DNA from: Thielaviopsis euricoi
Taxonomy: Eukaryota; Ascomycota; Sordariomycetes; Microascales; Ceratocystidaceae
DNA: 64,000 bases
Assembly (NCBI GenBank): GCA_001599615.1
Contig: BCHJ01000014.1
Location: forward strand, 578,484 to 642,483
Reading direction: 5' to 3'
The notes under the pieces were generated by a model. It did not search any database. It saw nothing but the letters and a program-made list of their open reading frames with translations, and was not told where the DNA came from. Position 1 is the stretch's first letter. Each line of letters begins with the position of its first letter. The position numbers and the translations under genes are program-made. Shown piece by piece: positions 58,752 to 64,000 of this stretch.

Positions 58752-61316
58752 CTACTGGTCAGGATGTTCTGGTAGAGCAGGGAGGGGCTTGCGTGATGCG
58801 TCCGAGGCAACAACTGAATTGGCACGCCTCTGAAGACGACCATGGCTAGACTGAGATCGAAGCTCGTGGCCCAAAATCGGACGTGATTGTGCCATCTCGT
58901 CACCACTGGTCTCTGGTGACTGGGGTGGTGAGATTTGATGATGGTTGATCTGATCGTACTCCTGGCTATCGTCCTGCCACTGGCTCATCTGATCTCCCAT
59001 GAACGATTCCTCCGCCGACTCCCGAATTGCGCTAAAGCTACGCGACATTCGACGAAGAAGCCGAGCACGCCCGCGATGACTGTGGCTCCGGGAGAACTGG
59101 CTCCATTCCATGGGCGGCGTAATGACAGATCGCGAGAATATAACAAGAACCAGACAGGAAAGAAGCAGTATTGACTGTCCGATTGACATGCGTTTCTGGA
59201 ACACAACTTCTTCGGCGAGAACATTGAGGCGGGCACCCATGGCAAGCATTTCTCGTTCATATTGCTCTCGTCGCACCTCCCGCGAAACAACTGCCGATTC
59301 CCACATCTGGTCATATTGAATTCTGAGAGCCCGGAGCTCTTGCATGACTGTTACATTCAGAGTCGCCATAAGCTGCTCAGCCTTCATCCGCTGTTGACGG
59401 TCAACGGCATCCAGCGCACGGTGAATGTAGTGGGATTGCTCTTCGAGGTAGCGGATTGATAAAGTAACATTTGTCTCGAGATGTTGAAGTCTCTTTGAGA
59501 TAGACTTGAAAAAGCTTTCTTGAACAACCGGCGATGGAGGAGCAGTCGCTGCCTTACCACGAGGCTGGGCATCTGCGGATTTGGCGGCGATGCTAGCTGT
59601 ACTGCTGCTGTTAGAGCCAGTGTTTTCAGATCCTACAGCTGATACCGGGGGTTGAGATGTTATAGAAGCGGTAGGTGGGGTCGTCGTTTCGGGGCTCGCT
59701 GTCGCAGCGGTTTGCAAATGTGAGTTCGCAGTTTCGGGGCTATTCGTAGCATGAGACGTAGTGGTAACATTGGTGCTCGACTCTTGTATTGATGAATTCA
59801 ATGACGTCTGGGACAGAGAAGAGTCCGAAGCCAGACTGGCAGAGGGAGAAGTCATAGTCGGGGCAGTAGTGACTTGGTCATAGAGGCTTGCTCTCCATCC
59901 TAATTGCATCTTACAAGTACTGGAGGACCTGAAAATGTGCGTTGGAAGAGCCATATTTGGAGACACACGATAGTCGTCCCACTTTATGCCTGGAGACTCT
60001 AAATTGAGCTCTGGCTGTACCTTAGGGCTCTCCTCGGCACCCGCAGATTCAGTAGTTTCCATAGAATCCCAGGGTTGAGAATTCTGAGTCGGGTGCAAAG
60101 GCCCAGGTGTTTCTCTCTTCTCTTCCGACGTGCGACTTGGCTCTGGCAAAGTAGACTGCGGCACTGGCAATGACACATTTTGCCTATCTTTATCTGACTC
60201 AGACGGCTCAATATCAGCCTCGCGCCTCTCATCCGCATCCACATCTCCGCCTTCTTCGTGGGCTCGATCGTCCAGTGTAAGAGACTCGTCACCAGTTCCT
60301 TCGGCCTCCTTCCAGGACTCAATCATGGTAGTTCCGTGAATTCGTACCAACGACACCGGACAGTAGTATTCATTGCCGTAGTGCGTTAAGAACTCAATTC
60401 GAACGTATCGCGCATAGATTTTGGGGTTTCGCACTAGGAATGCTTGAATATCACGGGAGTTCCGAGCTTCAAACGTCCCAAGATCAACCCATTTTTCAAT
60501 TTTGACGGGATACCGATCGCTGGCACTGACCCGGAACCGCCGGACCATGCTTGAGAAAAACTCAAAGTTGGCAACGACGACTGTGTCCACCAAAATGTCA
60601 TCACTCAATTCGATAATGACGAATTTGTTTTTTGTCGCGCATTCCATCAACATATAAGAGTCCTTGTTCTCACGGAGAATCGCCTTTGCATTCTTCGCGC
60701 CCTTTGTTGTCTTCAATACAGTGGCGCCGGCATCGAATGACGAGTACGAGAATCGCTCTTTGCACGTTTTACCTGCATCTTTAGATGGGTTATGGTGCAG
60801 CTTGACCTCGTCAGTCGCTACTACCCCAGGGTTCGATGTTTGCTGTGAAGAAGTCGGCTCGACTGCTGTACTTGATGGTGAAATCAAAGGAGCTGGCGGC
60901 GTTTGCCATGATTCGGAGTCGGTTTTCAGGTCGGGTAAAGAATTCGTGAAGCGGTGCAGAGTCGGGTTATCATCAGATATCTCGAAATTCGCATCTTCCC
61001 GCTTTTGCATCATGTGCTCCTTCCACTGCTCAAAGGGCATAAACGATAAAGTCCCATCTTCATGAGCCTCATCGAGAGGCGTTGGGCTATGACTGTGGGC
61101 TGTGCTTGATGAGGATGTACTAGCATGATATCTACCATCGTCTATAGCGGTATTTAAAAACGAACCGGCGTCCGCTTCAATAGAGCAATATGGTAGGAAA
61201 ACGGTGTTGATAATATCATTATAAGGCGATAAACATATCTGCGGCGTCTGAGCAGTAGTGCATGATACGCTGGCAGTAAGGATATAGAAAGTCGCGAATA
61301 TGTAACTTCTATACAT
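58752..61316 (-). CDS. SLP1: SUN-domain ER membrane protein, SLP1/SUCO-like
   Basis: SLP1-type SUN-like proteins sit in the ER membrane and, with Emp65, protect soluble proteins from ERAD in yeast. The gene is a single 854-residue frame, the only long intronless one here. Residues 1-22 are a signal peptide (MYRSYIFATFYILTASVSC, Thr, Thr, Ala). The SUN domain covers about 180-335, from CKERFSYSSFDAGATVLKTT through SYMLMECATKNKFVIIELSD to RYVRIEFLTHYGNEYYCPVS. A long Ser/Thr/Pro/Glu-rich linker follows. Next is a coiled-coil stretch (ETNVTLSIRYLEEQ to about 700) and one membrane span near 725-745 (GQSILLLSCLVLVIFS), with a cytosolic tail of about 100 residues. The segment around RSSSTCKMQLGWRASLYDQ could be a retained intron remnant, but no frame argument forces one. 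Confidence 0.88.
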   Translation of the reverse strand: MYRSYIFATFYILTASVSCTTAQTPQICLSPYNDIINTVFLPYCSIEADAGSFLNTAIDDGRYHASTSSSSTAHSHSPTPLDEAHEDGTLSFMPFEQWKEHMMQKREDANFEISDDNPTLHRFTNSLPDLKTDSESWQTPPAPLISPSSTAVEPTSSQQTSNPGVVATDEVKLHHNPSKDAGKTCKERFSYSSFDAGATVLKTTKGAKNAKAILRENKDSYMLMECATKNKFVIIELSDDILVDTVVVANFEFFSSMVRRFRVSASDRYPVKIEKWVDLGTFEARNSRDIQAFLVRNPKIYARYVRIEFLTHYGNEYYCPVSLVRIHGTTMIESWKEAEGTGDESLTLDDRAHEEGGDVDADERREADIEPSESDKDRQNVSLPVPQSTLPEPSRTSEEKRETPGPLHPTQNSQPWDSMETTESAGAEESPKVQPELNLESPGIKWDDYRVSPNMALPTHIFRSSSTCKMQLGWRASLYDQVTTAPTMTSPSASLASDSSLSQTSLNSSIQESSTNVTTTSHATNSPETANSHLQTAATASPETTTPPTASITSQPPVSAVGSENTGSNSSSTASIAAKSADAQPRGKAATAPPSPVVQESFFKSISKRLQHLETNVTLSIRYLEEQSHYIHRALDAVDRQQRMKAEQLMATLNVTVMQELRALRIQYDQMWESAVVSREVRREQYEREMLAMGARLNVLAEEVVFQKRMSIGQSILLLSCLVLVIFSRSVITPPMEWSQFSRSHSHRGRARLLRRMSRSFSAIRESAEESFMGDQMSQWQDDSQEYDQINHHQISPPQSPETSGDEMAQSRPILGHELRSQSSHGRLQRRANSVVASDASRKPLPALPEHPDQ

Positions 61317-61424
61317 ATTCTAATGTAAACAAAAGCATAATTCATTACAGCTTAGAAATTGAATGTATAACGCTCTACTTGCCTATTGTAGTAACGAGAT
61401 TTTTCCTAGGGGTCGCGACGAAGT

Positions 61425-62142
61425 ATATTATAGTAGGTCGTGCAAAGTTTGTTAGCTTACTGCGTACGGCTAACCAGACTGCAAAGTATTAGTTATACCT
61501 ATACAAAGTATCTTTTTTATACTACTTAATCCATCGTACAAAGTTTAATTATTTATTTTATACGGCTTACTGGATAATGAAATATATATTTTATATATAC
61601 AAATTATTTCTATACTTTACTAGCTAGTAAGCCGTATGAAATAAAAAAATTTTATACGATAGACTATAGTAGTAATAAGAATGACAAAAATATAGTAAGA
61701 AAAAAAAAACTTTTTAGTATATTCTAATAAAATGCTACTATATCTAAATCTTACTTTTTTCTATTTCTATATAACTAAATACTAGTTATAGGTAATATTT
61801 CTTTAATATGATAGTGACTAATTAGAGGTATAGGATATAAAGATAGTAGAGCTATAAATAATAGAAAAGTTATAAAAAGTTATAATAATTAATAAAATTA
61901 ATAAATAAAGACTTTAGTAAGAAATGCTATATAAAGAATACTACTACTATATATAATTATAATTATAGTTATTATAACTAGCTTTATAGCTAAAATTATT
62001 TACCTTATAGTATAAAAGTAGTTTTAATATAATATTTTTTACTAATATAAAAAGATATTTTATATAAAGATAACTAATACTTTATAGTCTAATTAGTTAT
62101 ATATAGTAAGCTAACAAACTTTATAAGATCGACTATAATATA
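61425..62142. mobile_element. Candidate inverted-repeat-bounded element inside the AT-rich island
   Basis: The left arm (61425-61462) and right arm (62105-62142) are inverted copies. The inner ends share AGTAAGCTAACAAACTTT exactly, and the outer ends share ACTATAATATA, with a nine-base middle that differs at five positions. By eye 33 of 38 bases match. Three of the differences are G/A or C/T type. The 718-base span has no open frame, so it would be a non-autonomous or fully decayed DNA transposon. A target-site duplication cannot be called because the flanks are low in complexity. Confidence 0.45.
61551..61647. repeat. Short inverted repeat (TACGGCTTACT / AGTAAGCCGTA)
   Basis: Left arm ATTTATTTTATACGGCTTACT and its inverted partner starting AGTAAGCCGTATGAAATAAA face each other across about 55 bases of AT-rich loop. 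Arms agree except for a C/T difference and small slips in the A/T run. Confidence 0.6.
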
Positions 62143-62795
62143 ACTACTTACTAAATATCTAATAAAAACAAAACTTAGCTTTTTATAAAAATAGAAATAA
62201 ATAAAATATATATTTTCATTTTAATATTAATCTCTTTATAACTTTCGATTCTATAAAAATAATAAATAAATAAAAATTTAATATTTTAGTAAACTAAAAA
62301 GATATAGAATTCTAGTAATTTAAATTATATATATTATATATTTACAAATAATATTAAGTTTCTTTTATATATTTATTATCAACTTTACTTAAACTAAAAT
62401 AGGTAGTTTATATCGTATTAAATATATTATATATATTCCAAATATGATACTTCTATTTCTTTTTTGATATAAACTATCTGTACTTTAAAAATGAATCTAA
62501 TTTCTTTATATTTCTAATAAAATAATCTAGCTTTATAATTCTTCTTACTATTAAATATTAAGATCTTTTATTATAATATTATCAAAAACTAAAATATATA
62601 AAATATACTATTTTAATATATTGTTTTTAAATTATTATTTAGTAATTTTTTTTAATTCATTATTCTTATAAAAGGTAGTACATAAAAAAATCTTTATTAA
62701 CAACTAAGCAGCTATCTAAAAGTTGCACTCTGCTAACTACTACTCACTACTAAACTACTATAAATAACTATAACTACTATAACGCTGTCAACTAG

Positions 62796-64000
62796 TAATT
62801 TTTTTTTTATTTATTTTTTTTTTTTTTATTCATTACTCTCACGGAACCCTAAAGTTATGGAGAGACTATACTAAAGTGTATAGTAACTATATCTGACCCA
62901 ATTTTCGTAAAGACCTTTATCCTCCACAGTCACCCTTCCAAGCAGATAATAACCCCCAAACATAAATAGTCTATATCCTTACCAGATGGCAGGTGCATAG
63001 GTACAAGATAGAAATAAAAACCAAAACATAAAACCAAATGAGTAGACAGCCCTGCATGACCTTATTCCCCTTCTTCCCCTCTTCCAGAAGATACAAACAC
63101 AGAGTCCTGCCACATTCTCTCCAAAGCAGCTTCCTCCTCTCCAAAATCTCCTTGTGCTTCTTCAGTCTCCAAATTTGCAACCTGTTCCGGACCTTCTTCC
63201 TCACCTTCTATATCATCCATCCCCTTTGGTCCTTTCTCAATCCATTCTTTCATCCCAAATTTAGTCTTTTTGATAAAGTTCAACAAAGCCACTTTACCTA
63301 TTTTTGTTTGGAAAAGATGAGAGATCTGTAGGGCAGTACCTATAGTCTCAATCATCTCTAGTCGTCTTCTTTTGAACCTAGGACAAGTCAGCAGTATATG
63401 TTCCAAGCTTTCTCTTCCTCTTTGACACATCCTGTACACTGAGTTTTCTCTTTGTCCAATGTTTTCCAAGTAGGGCAGATAGTACCCTTTACCCATCTTG
63501 AGCTGGTAGTAGGCAGAGGATAGCTTCTTGGGTGCCTTCAACAGGTTTCCCTTGAGGCTGACCTTGAGCTGGTCCCCAACTACTCTAGAGTAGTGATAGC
63601 CTAGACCTCTGTCTTCTCCAGNCCTNGCTAGGAGGGCCTCCCACTCTTCCCTGCTCTTTTCTCTGATTAGTCTTTTTATATGGCTCATNGATGTAAACTG
63701 TCNCCTTGGNGGNTTTTTCTTGAGTGCTGCCTTTGCTTCTTCATCCACTATCTNGTTACCTGGGACACCACAGTGACCAGGACACCACATGACTGTAATG
63801 CCTGCTGTATTGAGATTTCTTAGTGCTTGAGAGTAGTAGTTGGTAGAGTGCAATCTTTGGATAGCTGCTTGGGAGTCAACAAAAATGTAATTCTTCCTCT
63901 TCTTTTTGTCTTGGAGGTAATGGACTGCTTGTAGGATAGCATGGCTTTCACAATCAGCAATTTCCACCTCAGATCCTAAGGCACCACTAAACTTTGTAGT
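62796..64000 (-). mobile_element. 3' end of a Tad-like LINE (non-LTR) retrotransposon
   Basis: On the minus strand the element enters at the window end and finishes in an untranslated region, then an A-rich tail, seen as the T-rich stretch at 62796-62827 on the plus strand. Its reading frame ends at 63062. The 3' UTR between 62830 and 63061 is not AT-collapsed, unlike the neighbouring island. The reverse transcriptase and 5' end lie beyond base 64000. Confidence 0.75.
63062..64000 (-). CDS. LINE polyprotein C-terminus: RNase H domain and CCHC-like motif, partial
   Basis: The frame is open from the window end to the stop at 63062-63064. RNase H catalytic positions are visible: Glu in CESHAILQAV, Asp in IFVDSQAAIQRL, and the WCPGHCGVPGN segment followed by the final Asp in IVDEEAK. 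Downstream is the zinc-knuckle-like pattern MCQRGRESLEHILLTCPRF, typical of the end of fungal LINE proteins, then an acidic tail (EGEEEGPEQVANLETEEAQ). Seven undetermined bases (63622, 63626, 63689, 63703, 63710, 63713, 63754) cloud some residues but do not obviously break the frame. It belongs to the part of the polyprotein after the reverse transcriptase. Activity cannot be judged from this fragment. Confidence 0.85.
   Translation of the reverse strand, partial: TTKFSGALGSEVEIADCESHAILQAVHYLQDKKKRKNYIFVDSQAAIQRLHSTNYYSQALRNLNTAGITVMWCPGHCGVPGNXIVDEEAKAALKKXXPRXQFTXMSHIKRLIREKSREEWEALLXRXGEDRGLGYHYSRVVGDQLKVSLKGNLLKAPKKLSSAYYQLKMGKGYYLPYLENIGQRENSVYRMCQRGRESLEHILLTCPRFKRRRLEMIETIGTALQISHLFQTKIGKVALLNFIKKTKFGMKEWIEKGPKGMDDIEGEEEGPEQVANLETEEAQGDFGEEEAALERMWQDSVFVSSGRGEEGE

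Larger units (their letters stand above)
61400..62800. repeat. AT-rich, RIP-like repeat island
   Basis: Base composition changes sharply at about 61400: the segment is dominated by A, T and TpA steps (TATA, ACTA, ATTA) with almost no CpG or CpA-rich coding structure. All six frames are closed by frequent stops. This is the expected look of a repeat decayed by repeat-induced point mutation, a process known in filamentous ascomycetes. It separates the last single-copy gene from the LINE at the window end. Confidence 0.6.

Noticed and set aside
1..64000. Secondary-metabolite or other co-regulated gene cluster
   Set aside because: No backbone synthase, transporter or pathway-specific regulator is present; the genes are unrelated housekeeping functions.

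Overview
The window is nuclear DNA of an ascomycete fungus, most likely a filamentous one (Pezizomycotina). Nearly every gene carries several short introns (about 50-140 nt) with GTAAGT/GTATGT-type donors, CTAAC-like branch sites and TAG/CAG acceptors. The gene set is fungal (cardiolipin synthase, ERMES subunit MMM1, GDP-mannose transporter VRG4, HAP5). The centromeric histone ends in the RGVWGGLG tail I associate with filamentous ascomycetes. The last 2.7 kb hold a Tad/LINE-type retrotransposon end beside an AT-rich tract that looks RIP-mutated. The lineage assignment is inference; no species can be named.

Layout: 1-1.8 kb, 3' part of TDP1 (+); 2.2-3.5 kb, cardiolipin synthase (+); 3.8-6.1 kb, MTO1 (-); 6.4-8.2 kb, VPS45 (-), head to head with MMM1 (+, 8.8-10.2 kb); 10.5-11.9 kb, RCE1 (-). 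Then come 5.2 kb without a recognisable gene but with very long T tracts and simple repeats. At 17.2-21.8 kb is a 1486-residue serine-rich protein with two C-terminal membrane segments (+). From 22.6 to 33.2 kb all genes are on the minus strand: lysophospholipid acyltransferase ALE1, VRG4, an SDR oxidoreductase, acireductone dioxygenase and a derlin. CENP-A (+) and a FUN14-like protein (+) follow, then aminopeptidase P (-), an importin-13-like karyopherin (+), mitochondrial TrpRS (-), ribosomal protein uS10m (-), FCF2 (-), HAP5 (+), exocyst SEC15 (-), a Mei2-like RNA-binding protein (+) and a SUN-domain SLP1-like protein (-). The window ends in an AT-rich, repeat-like island and a truncated LINE (-).

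There is no operon or evident gene cluster; this is ordinary chromosome-arm gene content. Two themes recur by chance or weak grouping: mitochondrial biogenesis (CRD1, MTO1, MMM1, MSW1, uS10m, probably the FUN14-like protein) and the secretory/endomembrane system (VPS45, RCE1, ALE1, VRG4, derlin, SEC15, SLP1).

I did not find a clear new multi-gene system. The observations most worth a second look are a one-base frame break in a homopolymer of the mitochondrial TrpRS gene, an SDR whose catalytic tyrosine is replaced by phenylalanine, a RIP-like element with terminal inverted repeats, three CCAAT boxes in front of the CCAAT-binding subunit gene HAP5 together with a possible frame-shifting 14-nt cassette exon, 18-44-nt microexons in the Mei2-type RRM, and the large serine-rich polarity-landmark-like membrane protein. 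Gene models were spliced by hand and checked for frame; exon borders are inferred from splice signals and protein similarity, not from transcripts.
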